Assembly (NCBI GenBank): GCA_950097015.1 | Contig: CATNEN010000038.1 | Span: 24,527,001-24,591,000 of the forward strand | DNA: 64,000 nt | Reading direction: 5' to 3' | DNA from: Macrostomum hystrix | Taxonomy: Eukaryota > Platyhelminthes > Macrostomidae | In this document: positions 1-9,950 of the stretch, piece by piece | Position numbering within the stretch: the first letter of the stretch is position 1 | How the letters are laid out: each line of letters begins with the position of its first letter | Translations under genes and position numbers: made by a program | The notes under the pieces: generated by a model | Database searches by the model: none | The model's input: the letters and a program-made list of their open reading frames with translations, nothing else | Told to the model about the DNA's origin: nothing

Positions 1-1503
1 AGCTGACCATCCTCCGCTGCGAGGAGCGGAATGCTGACGAAGCCAAACAAGCCAAAGCTCCCGAGTCCGGACCCGGTAAAGCAGCTCGCGCTGCCGAATC
101 TGGACCTCGCGACCGCAGGTCTTGCAGGTCCACCCGGAGATCTGGGCAGGTCCAGCAAGCACTGGACTCTCAGGGAGGCGGTTAAATGCCCAGGTTTCCT
201 GCTCTCTCTTTGCAGCCTCTATCGAGCCGGAATCACGCTCGGGTACGTCCCGCAGACATGGACCGAGGCGAAGGTTATATTTATCCCGAAGCCAGGCCAC
301 CCGGACTACAAGTCCATTAAATCCTTCAGACCATTCAGCCTAACCACATTCCTGGTCAAGCTGATGGAGAGACTAGTGCTTTGGCGCCTTCTCTTAGTGG
401 AACTGAAGAACACGCCGCTCAGCGACAACCAGCATGCTTTTCGGGCGGGTCGCTCCACCGAAAGCGCGCTGCACGTTCTGGACGACAAATTGGAGAAAGC
501 TGTGCTTAGCAACAGCTTCGCTCTAAGTGTCTTCCTGGACATTGATGGTGCCTTTGACAACGGTCCTCTTCGAGGTGTTCCGCAAAGCCCTTTGTTAGAG
601 ACACACTCACTCGTCCCTCACCAGATGGATCATGTATATGATCAGTCATCGCACGGTCACTGCCAACCTGCTGGGCCACCAACGGACGGTCCCCGTCCGC
701 AAAGGGAGCCCGCAGGGAGGGGTGCTCTTTCTTATTCTCTGGAACATGGTCATTGCATGACGAGCTCCTCCAGGACGCCCGTCCTGACCCAATCCTGAAC
801 GTGAGTTATGCGGACGATATCACTGCTGTGGCGTCTGGCCCATCCCCTGATACTCTCCGGGACCTCCTTCAGAATTTCATCCACTCTGCTGAGAAATGGG
901 CGGGTCGCTGTGGTCTGAAGCTCTCCGAGACTAAGACTGCAGTGATCATGTTCACCAGCAGAAACAGGTGGCAGATACGGCCGCTTAGGCTTTACGGTAA
1001 GGAAATTTCCTTCTGTAAGCAAACCAAATGCCTAGGGATCACTCTGGACCATATGCTGAAATGATCTCCCCATGTTCAAACATAAACCAAGAGGGCCCTC
1101 GCGATCCTCGCGCAGCTGCGAAGTGCCTTTGGCACCACCTGGGGGCTCACCCCCAAGCGCCTCTGGTGGATCTATACTGCAACGGTCAGGCCAGCTGTCT
1201 CGTATGGCAGCTTGATCTGGGCCAGCGCCCTGCAGATGAGGACCTGCCTGGAGGCACTTAGGAGAACGCAAGGGCATGCATGTCGCATGACCATGAGTGC
1301 CCCACCGTCTGCTCCTTACGACCGCCCCAGTGCATTCCTCGACGCTCCCCCCGTTTGACATTTTTGTCCGCAGGGAAGCCGCTAAAACAGCTCGTCGGCT
1401 CATTGACGCCGGCGTCCGCTTCCCGCCGCAAAGAGCCATGGCAAAGCGCAAACTTCTGTCTCACACCGTAGTTTCCTATCAGAGGCTAGTGGTGGATGCC
1501 TAA
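1..1503 (+). pseudogene. Degenerate non-LTR retrotransposon (LINE) reverse transcriptase fragment
   Basis: The piece encodes parts of a LINE-type reverse transcriptase in several shifted frames. Positions 31-580 read through the fingers and palm: a 'KSFRPFSLT' block at about 320-350, 'AFRAGRSTESAL' at about 436-470, and 'VFLDIDGAFDN' with the first catalytic aspartates at about 530-560. The frame then shifts. The YADD catalytic box is at 807-818, followed by the 'KLSETKTAVIMF' thumb block. A third frame (about 1297-1503) carries the C-terminal tail. At least two frameshifts make it non-functional. The motif style fits the jockey/I/R1 group, but the clade is not secure. No endonuclease is visible because the element runs off the left edge. 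Confidence 0.85.
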
Positions 1504-2442
1504 TGTCGAAAAATTGTTTATTAAAAGTGTCGTCCATTTCTTTAGTCTTGGCGATGATTTCGTCCCCGAACGCTATGCCGGAGGACGATTGTTAGAAGCT
1601 CTTGCCCGAAAGGGTCTTTCCAAAAGACGCCAAAGCTCTTTGTGTTACGACTGATGCTGAAAGAATCGAGATTGTTGATCCCTTGGTGCAGATGTTGGAG
1701 ATCTCCGCTTTTAGCTCAGCGAGTATCTCAGATTTTGGGTTTGTGGAGCGAGCATCGCGTTCGTGGCAGAGAGAGCTGGCTTCGCAGGTAATGTCAATAT
1801 TTTTATCGCGAAAGCGCCCTGGGGTAATGTGCGTATGATATCGCGGAAAAGTTTTTCTTCGGGATGACGATGAGTGGGACGCTGAACGGTTCCCAATTCA
1901 AACAGCTGCTCTATTTTGCAGCCCGATTTGCTTTTTTGCAGATAACAAAAGTCCTTTTGGGCCCGCTGAGAGTCGATACCTGGATGGTCCGTCTTTTGAC
2001 TTACTTCAACGAGTTCGAACACTGACGCGGGGATCAACGTCGCTATATTCCCAGTTGGCTAATTGGAAAAATCTTCTGAACGAACGTTTCATTCAATATT
2101 ACAGCGACGTTCACCGTAAACTACGAACAGTTTACCCAGTATAATACCGCCAGAACCCGGATCCCGGATGGTCAAAACAAACCACCAAACCAAGCGGTAA
2201 TTTGCCAAAGGAACACAGATCTTACCACCACGCTCATCGCCCACATTCTCGGGCACCCTAACACACACAGAGCCGAAAAAACAATTTTCCAATTGTGTTC
2301 GAGCAGCTATCGTGTTGCGTTCGAACAGCCATGATAGCTCTTGGCCACAGTCGAAGCTGTGGGTGGGACTGCAGCTCGGCTGTTGTTGCTCCCTTGGCAT
2401 GGGCTTGTGTACCGCGCTAGCTGTATATCGCACCGCTGAATG

Positions 2443-2838
2443 TCATAGGCCTAGGGGGTACCGCGCCTGCAGGTCCGCCGTCAAGCCGTTGACTTCAGCT
2501 ATTCGGGCAGCTAGCTGTCCACTTACGTCGACGTGGAAGCCCAGTTTCTCCATCAGGTCTCTTCCGATGATGTTGTCGCCGCCTGGCCTAACGAAAAACT
2601 GGTGCTTCATCGCCTTGCCGCTATACCGCACCTTCTACCGGACCTTCTCAAGCGGACATCCCAATCCTGCAATAGAACCTCAACGGTTTGCGGGTTCGGC
2701 GTCCGGCTCTCAAAATGCTCGCGGTTAATCGTTGCACCATCGCCTTGGCCTTCCTTGGATGCTTCGTCGATGAAGAACGCGATGCTGAGCGGCGCTTTCT
2801 CTAGGGTTAAGTCCTTTAACTCCTGGTGGGTTGACTAA
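2443..2838 (-). pseudogene. Degenerate LTR-retrotransposon gag-pol remnant (retropepsin C-terminal part)
   Basis: On the minus strand, 2838 to about 2640 reads openly as a polar linker peptide. After a frameshift, 2631-2443 encodes a segment with 'IIGRDLMEKLGF'. That block is typical of the C-terminal half of Ty3/gypsy retropepsins, where an IIG-R-D-hydrophobic stretch precedes the linker to reverse transcriptase. The catalytic D-T/S-G triad was not found. Short minus-strand frames further downstream (1711-2433) may belong to the same element but have no motif I recognise. It is a decayed insert and not a gene. Confidence 0.5.
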
Positions 2839-2840
2839 TT

Positions 2841-4511
2841 GAAAACAGATAAGTACTGTCATAACAATACATTTAGCATAGAATTTTTTAGTTCTATGCT
2901 TATGTTCATGCTTCTATGCTATAGCATATAAATCAAAATTTGACTTATGTTCCAACAAACAACTGAGTTTTCTTTTTGGCTTTTATTATTAATTAATTAC
3001 AGTTCTTACACTTCTTACAGTTTTCTTACTTTTTTATGCCAGTCAAGTTTTTATTACAAAGGTAATACATGTCCTCTTCGATTAATGCAGTTAAATTTAT
3101 ACTTTTCGCTCTAATTTAAAATTGCAGATAATTGCAAAAAGTGTGTCACTATGTGTCACGTGGTCACAGCACTCATTTGTTTAATGTCAATCGTATGACA
3201 AAAGCCGCAAAGAAGCAGAGAAAGCACAATTTAAATGAGAATGGAGTTGTTGTTGTAGCAGTTGTAGCAGTATATGGTGAAATAATTGACCCATGCCTTT
3301 AAGTGAGGCAGAAATGGGATCATACGACGCCTCCAAAAAAGCCGTCAGAACACACTTAAAAAGTTTATTCAGTAGCTAATCATTGGCGAAACTATTCATC
3401 CCGCTCATTTTAAGCATTTATAGTTTGGCGTCAGAGTTGGACATACACTGTTGCTAAATTTTTGCTTAAAGTGAAAAATGTCTGTCGGAAAGTGTCTGTC
3501 GGGGATTTTATTTTAATATTTTAATTAGAAATTATTATTTTAGATACCATTGTAGAAGGGTCTTGGTTTAAAGAGTATGTTTCAATATTATTATTTTTCA
3601 TTATTTGTAATTTATTGCACGCGTACTCAATTTCTACCCCCCATGCGCTGAGTCATTTTCTCTCTGGCGGCAACTCATTCTTGGACTTCAGCATGTACGT
3701 TTATTTGCCCACCCCAATTAAATTGATTTAAATAGACTACTGGTCGTTAGCAGCGCTGAGAGTGACCGCGTCGTTTATAGCCTATAGTTTCAAAGCTCAA
3801 TTGACGGCCTACTTAGTTTCTTTTCAATAGTTGAGAACTATAGCTCACAAACAGGTCTTATATAGTAAAAGAGGTTAAGAGCAAGGCGGTGGTTCTTTTG
3901 GTTTGTTTGATTGATCTTGTAACCAAGTCAAAGGGGGGAAAGAAGAGGCGTAAAGATTATCCGCAGTGGCCGTCGTTTATTTATGGTCAGACGGAGCATC
4001 GCCGGAAACTGCTAGAACATTCTGCGCATAATAACAAAACAGGAATAAACTATTTATTCTACTTAGTTCTGAAATATTCATTTGTTGTACTTAAATACTA
4101 TAATTGTAAAAAAATTGAAATAATTTAAATGTGAGCATTGAAATTAAATCATAGAAACTTCTAAAGATTTGAGCAAAGACCACTAAAAAGAAGGAAGAAG
4201 ACACTTCTTCTAGTGGTCCTTGGATTTAAGTCGTACTTTTGTAATAAAATAGAAAGTCGAAGGCCGGGTTCAAATCTTCTGATATTCAACCTCGGTGCAA
4301 ACTGCGAATCAGCGCGAACTCTTATTCATTGACTTATTTATTTTATTATATATTTAATATAATCGTTAAAACAAATTTATAACAATTAAAAAGCAATCAA
4401 TGATAAATACGAAAGGTAACACGTTGCAATATAAAAATGGCATAAATATAAAAAGTCGTACATTTAAAATGAGTACCTAAGAATATTACACTTTACGAAG
4501 AAGTTTCTAAT
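2841..4511. other. AT-rich intergenic DNA
   Basis: About 1.7 kb of AT-rich sequence. The only notable frame (3889-4128, plus) has no recognisable domain, no clear start context and no splice partners, so it is not called. Nothing else is supported. Confidence 0.5.
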
Positions 4512-5312
4512 TATACCTTTTAACAGTGTTGTTGGGCATAAGTGAAATTTATCTAGTCCAAGTGCTCCTACCACTGAGCGAAGTGAGATTGATTTAGTCG
4601 CTTCAATTAGCTTGCAGCCATAGACGGTGAATTCAATATAGTCGTTTTTAGCGCGCGCAACGAGATCGTGACTTTTATTTAGTCAAAGTGAAATGAATAC
4701 GGTCAACGAGATCGTAAACTTTCATAAAAGGCGCAAAAACACATAAGATGTGTAAGATGTAAGATGTAAGATGTAAGGTGTAAGATGTAAGATGTAAGGT
4801 GTAAGATGCAATGGCAGCACACAACTAGTGACCGTCAGGCAAACAAAACTGTTCAGTGTTCAATTAGGCAACGATGTCCTCCATGGCTATGCAGCGCGGT
4901 ACATAGCGCGACTTTCTCGGTGCCAGGCTTCGCAGTGCAGCTGTGTAACTGCGCTCATACAGTCTTCCAGTTCACGCTCCAGAATGCGTGCGCGGTGTTC
5001 CTGCAGCGTAATGCCTAACGCGGCAGCTGCATTCCATGGAGCCTCCATGGAAAGAATTCTATGATTCAGCAAATTCTATAGCCAAACAGGAACTCTAAGC
5101 GGACTAAATAAATTTCACTACGACTAACTTTAAGTCACGGTAAGCTCAGCGCTAAGCAAGAGCGACCAATATATATTTCACTTTTCCTCAATCGTCTATG
5201 GCCAAAATCAACAGCTAGACTATATCAAACTCACTTCACTCAGTGGTAGGAACACTTGGACTAAATAAATTTCACTTAGGCCCTATGCCCAACAACACTG
5301 TTAAAGGGTATA
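4512..5312. mobile_element. MITE-like / foldback element with long inverted repeats
   Basis: The left end (from 4512) reads TATACC, then TTTAACAGTGTTGTTGGGCA. The reverse complement of the right end (to 5312) reads TATACCC and the same core. After the ends, both arms continue with matching sequence (AGTGAAATTTAT, then TAGTCCAAGTG, then CCTACCACTGAG) and weaker similarity for up to about 200 bp. An unrelated middle (about 4810-5060) separates them. If the terminal TA on each side is the target duplication, the structure fits a Tc1/mariner-type MITE. No transposase frame lies inside, so it would be non-autonomous. A 7-bp array sits at the inner edge of the left arm. Confidence 0.7.
4744..4809. 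repeat. 7-bp tandem repeat (TAAGATG)
   Basis: About nine copies of TAAGATG/TAAGGTG lie at the inner end of the left arm of the 4512-5312 element. Confidence 0.85.
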
Positions 5313-6116
5313 TTATTATCGAACTTTCGCGAACGTCACTACAACATAACATTAGCCTAGTCCAAAGAAATACAAACAAAAATAATTCTGTAATCCATGT
5401 ATTACTGATATATATTTTTCTGCTCTTTAACCAGAAATGTAAAAACTATAGACATTTGTCCAGTTAACTATAAAAAATATATAATTGTCTGGAACTGGAC
5501 AAATAACAACTGCCTACATAATATAATATACCACTATACTTGCATAAGGCCTTTGGATATAGCTAGAAATTCTAGATGTATGCCTCTATAGAATTTTAGG
5601 CCCTATGCTATGGCTGTCATCAGGATCAGTGGTGTAGCCAGCAGGGTATTGGTATATTAGCCAATACCTAAAAAATTCTGATAGGGGCCTATCTCAATTT
5701 TTTTGCATATAGTTTCTTTTAGAAATGAATAGGGCCTAAATTGTTATTTTTTATTTTACTCTTATTATTATTTTTTTTATTTCCAGCATAGCAAATTACA
5801 CTGGATAGAACCTAATCAAAACCAGTACCCTAGAAAATCCTGGCTATTCCCCTGGGGCCTGATTAGGATGCAAGTGATCATAATAGCCCCAAGTCTTGGC
5901 CCTTGGGTATTTGGTCATACCTATGTATGTGGCCAGCATATTTTTAAGGGACACTGATGATAGCCACTTTTAGCAAGGTGTCAGGATGCATGAGTGTATA
6001 ATAAATGTATAGCTAGGCTATAGTAGAGAAAGATTCTATCCAATTTGGTAGCAGGATATTTTGGTACCAGTGGCAGTGATTGCTTTTCAGTAAATCTCTT
6101 CTGTGACACTTAAACT
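5313..6116. other. AT-rich intergenic DNA
   Basis: No coding frame with recognisable content. The segment at 5760-5812 (poly-T, then an AG and a TTACACTGGATAGAACC-like stretch) loosely resembles 6725-6775 and 7075-7125, suggesting short dispersed repeats. Nothing further can be supported. Confidence 0.4.
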
Positions 6117-6139
6117 ATGAGGGCTAAAAAACTTACCTT

Positions 6140-7018
6140 ACTGATAACCCATAGTCAGGAAGGTGGCAGAGTGTGCGCCCGAACAAATTTTGGCCTCTCC
6201 CAAAATTGTGCGCAGTGCGCCGACACAAAAACCCTCGTGTGCGCCGTTGTGCGCCCGCCACTACCTGCCACTACCTACCTAACTACCTCATGGACCTCCT
6301 CGATCTCATTCTCATTGTCATTGGCCTGATGACTCAGAGTCTGAGTCTGACTTTGACTCGGCGTCACCGTCGGCCTCAGATTCCGATTCCGATATTCATC
6401 TTCAATTTGATCTTGATCTGGATCTGGATCACTACTAGCATTTGCATTTGCATAAGGCGAACTCATTCTATTCTCATAAATGAATAAATGAATGAAATAA
6501 ATAAACGTTACACGAGAGTCGAGTCACGAGACAAGAGAATATAATGGTTAATACGGGACGGTTACTGGCTATCTATATAATTATATTATGAGAAATTGAG
6601 ATCATTAAACCAAAAATAGAAATTTAAAAAAATTTTATTTTAATTTCTACTTTTTAAAACAAAACAAACATAAAAAGTAAGCAAATGGCAAAAACAAAGG
6701 TAAAAAAGAAAAGGAAAATATTTTATTTTATTTTTTATTTTTTGGTAGAATGCAGTGTTACATTAGATAGAACAGTGAATAGTGTACTGTAACAAGTAAC
6801 GACTTACATCGTTACATGGGATCGCCACAAGGGTAACGCTGCATGTGGCGCGGCGCCCGCCGCACCGCGCCGCCATGCGCCGGTGTCCTCTGGTGTGCGC
6901 CGCTGTGCGCCAGTGCGCTGTTGTGGCGCGCCGTTGTGCGCCGTTGTGTGCCCAAAAAGGGCTTGTGTGCGCCGGAATTTTCCGACCAAACTGCCACCTT
7001 CCTGACTATGGCTGATAA
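6140..7018. repeat. Imperfect inverted repeat enclosing GTGCGCC-rich blocks
   Basis: The left arm (about 6140-6172) contains CATAGTCAGGAAGGTGGCAG. The right arm (about 6988-7018) contains its exact reverse complement, with flanking similarity (TGATAACC against TTATCAG). Next to each arm lies a GC-rich block with repeated TGTGCGCC motifs, which stands out in the AT-rich neighbourhood. The region between (6290-6480) has a cryptic 6-bp periodicity (GATTCC/GATCTG). It could be a non-autonomous DNA element with a decayed centre. No protein is supported. Confidence 0.45.
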
Positions 7019-7736
7019 CTCAAAAAGGCTAACAAAAAAATTGTATACAGCATTGCAACAAAGTTAAAAAAATTTTCTTTGATTTTTTTGGCAGCATACC
7101 ATATTACATGATCTGTACAAAACAATTTTGCAACAATTTTAAAACAAACAAATGTAGCAGCCGTCATACATGCGCAACCTCCCAAATCTTAGCCGGCCGT
7201 GCGACTTAGTTTTTGCTCTCATTTGCGACTTAGTTCATTTCATTGCTCTATTTACGACTTAGTTTGCTCTCATTTGCTCTCTTTTTCTGTCCCCTTTTTC
7301 CTTTTCTTCACGCCTTCCTTTTTTGTCCCTTGGTCCCCCCTTTGATTTTTTTGCGCTTGGTCAATTGGTTTTTGCGACTTACCTTGCTTGGCCCTCGTTT
7401 CACCTGGCCGGGTCGGCCGGGTGTTGCGCATGTATGGCAGCGGTTCTCGCTGTGCAGTATTTATTTGCCCTAATTTCTATGTTTTGTAATTTTGGTCTCA
7501 CGTGAGTAACGTGTTACCTATGGTAGCTGAATGTGCCAAAGCGGTAAGGCACTCCCTAATATTCTAATTCCAGTCTCCCGGGGCTTTGCGTGGTGGATTG
7601 AAGTTGCCCAGTAGTCACGATCGGTAGACTGGAGGGGTGGGAATTCCTTCTTAATACAGTCGGGAATTGTATATTTATATCTTACTGATCATACATTACA
7701 TATGATTTCAATATAGTTATCTGTCTTAAGTAATAC

Positions 7737-7847
7737 ACTCTAAACAGTAAGGCAATACGCCTTACTGTTTAGAGTATTATATCAACAATACGTTGATATA
7801 TCCTAAATAAAGACAATACGTCTTAGCTAAATCAACAATACGTTGAT
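7737..7847. repeat. Cluster of four stem-loops sharing an AATAC loop
   Basis: There are four consecutive perfect hairpins. Hairpin 1: 17-bp arms at 7737-7753 and 7759-7775. Hairpin 2: 9-bp arms at 7778-7786 and 7792-7800. Hairpin 3: 5-bp arms at 7810-7814 and 7820-7824. Hairpin 4: 6-bp arms at 7831-7836 and 7842-7847. Stem sequences differ, except that hairpins 2 and 4 share a core, but the five-base loop is AATAC in all four. Function is unknown. Confidence 0.8.
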
Positions 7848-9056
7848 ATAACTTATCAATTATTTTAGAACTAGTACAGTTCAAATTTGGATAGAACTAA
7901 TACAGTTGTAATCCTCGTTCAAATAATAAACACAAAGTTATTAATTTCAGAAACACTAGTTAAAATTGCTTTCTATGTTGAATATTGTTATTGTCAAAGA
8001 TGAGGTTATATTTTGAGGACCTAAAACCGCTACTATTTATACAAAACGATTGGGGTGGCAAGGAAAACTTAAACAAACATTGTAACTAAATTCTTTTTTA
8101 AACAAAAAGACTAATTATTACATGAAAAATAAAAGTGTTTAATATACTAATAGAATACATTTTATAATATGATTTGTTGACAAAATTTATTTACACAGAA
8201 AAAATTTAAAACAATAATAATAAAATTCTAAAACGATACTAATAAATTTCTAACTATCTCACAAACAGAACAATTTTAAAGGGGTACAGTTTTGGTGCAA
8301 TTCCTGCAGCTGTTAGCTGCTGATGTTGCTTCATACAATAAGCAAATGCATAAAAATACAGTGTAGAATAATTAAGTAAAATCTGAGATTAAGTCAGTAA
8401 AATTTGAAGAAGGGAATACTTCACTATTGGAAATTAGAAAAAATCCTTTATTTTAGAAATTGGCTTCCTACAGTTTTTGTTATTTTTTTGTTTTACTGAT
8501 AAACAACAACTATATACGCCAGGTCTCTCAAGGTCCATGGCATCAGAAGACATGCTTCAAGGCCTGGGCATGAACAAAAGCAGGGCCCTTGGCAGTGTCC
8601 GGGGCGCCAGCATCAGCTAGCAGGCAGTTGACAAAATGCCAGTTCGCGCTTGCCCCTGCCAGTAGGGTGCCTGTGTTGTCAGCAGAAGTACCTCTTGCAG
8701 GGCTAGGGGCTCATAAACATAAATCATAACTCATAAAACAAAGGCTGATAAGATTAAAACAAATTTGTAGGACTATTTGTAGAAAAATGACTTACATATG
8801 TCAAGTGTATAAAGAATAATGTTTACAAATTAATTATTAATTGCACCTTGACTGCATTCAGTAGACATTTCTAACGTTGGAGCTACTTTAACATATCTTA
8901 TAGCTAGATTAAAGAGTTTGTTCTTTAATTAGTTTTTTAAATTAATTGATACTACTTCCCCACTTTAAAGAGTATATTAAACATTTTAAGTTCATAGTTG
9001 TCATGAAATGAATTGTAATAAATTAACAAATACAGAATAATCAACCCTTTTTTCAG
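7848..9056. other. Intergenic DNA upstream of RPB10
   Basis: Mostly AT-rich with no coding frame. A more GC-rich patch at about 8515-8715 contains no open frame I recognise. This region should hold the promoter of the RPB10 gene at 9077, but no specific element can be defended. Confidence 0.4.
9045..9056 (+). promoter_or_regulatory. Candidate splice acceptor in RPB10 5' leader (cis or trans)
   Basis: A pyrimidine run ending in CAG (9045-9056) lies only 20 bp before the RPB10 start codon at 9077. It could be the 3' end of a 5'-UTR intron or a spliced-leader trans-splice acceptor. The sequence alone cannot separate these. Confidence 0.5.
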
Positions 9057-9076
9057 CAAAGCAAAAACTGCTAAGA

Positions 9077-9268
9077 ATGATCATCCCAATTCGGTGCTTC
9101 ACCTGCGGCAAAGTTGTCGGTGACAAGTGGGAGCAATTTATTAACATGCTCCAGGGTGGTTACGGCGAGGGCGACGCGCTTGACATGCTGAAAATCAATC
9201 GCTACTGCTGTCGCCGCATGCTCCTGTCCCACGTGGATCTGATTGAGAAGCTGCTCAATTATGTTTAA
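9077..9268 (+). CDS. POLR2L: DNA-directed RNA polymerases I, II and III subunit RPABC5 (RPB10)
   Basis: This 63-residue protein is the small zinc-binding subunit shared by all three nuclear RNA polymerases, where it helps hold the large-subunit assembly together. The sequence opens with [12 protein letters not shown], giving the first zinc pair C7 and C10. The second pair is C44-C45 in the RYCCRRM block. The C-terminal '[11 protein letters not shown]' helix is also the family hallmark. The family is usually 65-70 residues long, so this copy lacks only the short variable tail. It is a single uninterrupted exon. The ATG is fixed by the invariant N-terminal MIIP. A pyrimidine-CAG acceptor 20 bp upstream suggests a spliced leader or a 5'-UTR intron. 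Identification is secure. Confidence 0.97.
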   Translation: MIIPIRCFTCGKVVGDKWEQFINMLQGGYGEGDALDMLKINRYCCRRMLLSHVDLIEKLLNYV

Positions 9269-9777
9269 ACTTTTTTTTTTAATTATTATCTTGTAAATGT
9301 AACTAAATCTCGTGGAACTTTGCTGCAGAAATTATAAATATTTTAACAACATTTTCGCTTAAACTCTAGTGGGGGTTGCCTGTTAGCTTGTTGGTTTGTA
9401 AGGGTGGCATTTTTATTTATTATTTTAAACCAAAAAAGTTTAGGCCGTTTGAATACTTAAATCACAGTCAGTTATAGTACTTTAAATATTTACAAAAAAA
9501 TATTTGTATTATGTCTATTATGTCAGAAAACCGTTCAACGTTAGTTGGAAACCTGTTGCGACAATGGTGTTTTTTATTTTTTAAATGAGAAAGCATTTTC
9601 TTAAATAAAATTACAACTGCATACACCATGTTTGCGTTTTCGGTTAAAAACTTTTTGGCGTTTGTTCTGTTTAACTTATTCATTTTAAAGTTTTTATATA
9701 AATTATATTTAGGTGTAGGTGCACGAGTGCAAATATTTTTTTGAGCTGACGTAAAATTTTTTGGGTGTAGCGGCTCC
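9269..9777. other. AT-rich DNA between RPB10 and the DEG/ENaC cluster
   Basis: RPB10 3' flank, then AT-rich DNA. A 105-aa minus-strand frame (9468-9785) has low-complexity K/N composition and no domain, and is treated as spurious. Confidence 0.4.
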
Positions 9778-9810
9778 CAGTCCATGGACTGGTCAGGTGT
9801 ACGCAGCTTT
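9760..9810 (+). repeat. SINE-1 tail fragment with palindrome
   Basis: The perfect palindrome CAGTCCATGGACTG (9778-9791), followed by an ACGCAGC-containing stretch, matches the 3' tail of the tRNA-derived SINE that is complete near 17850-18060. The body is missing here. Confidence 0.6.
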
Positions 9811-9950
9811 TGTTAGCGTCTAAAACTGTGCCTCTAATAATGTTAAGTTCGTGCTCACTAATAATAGCTACTGTCAAAGTAGAAATATTCTGACAGTTTG
9901 TCACTCTCGAGTAGTATTCTGATCCAGCTTTTCGTTGCAATCCAAACTAG

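Noticed and set aside
7530-7650. Sequence with an A-box-like AAAGCGGTAAGGC, possible tRNA gene or SINE
   Set aside because: The B box (expected GGTTCGANTCC) is absent and no cloverleaf can be drawn.
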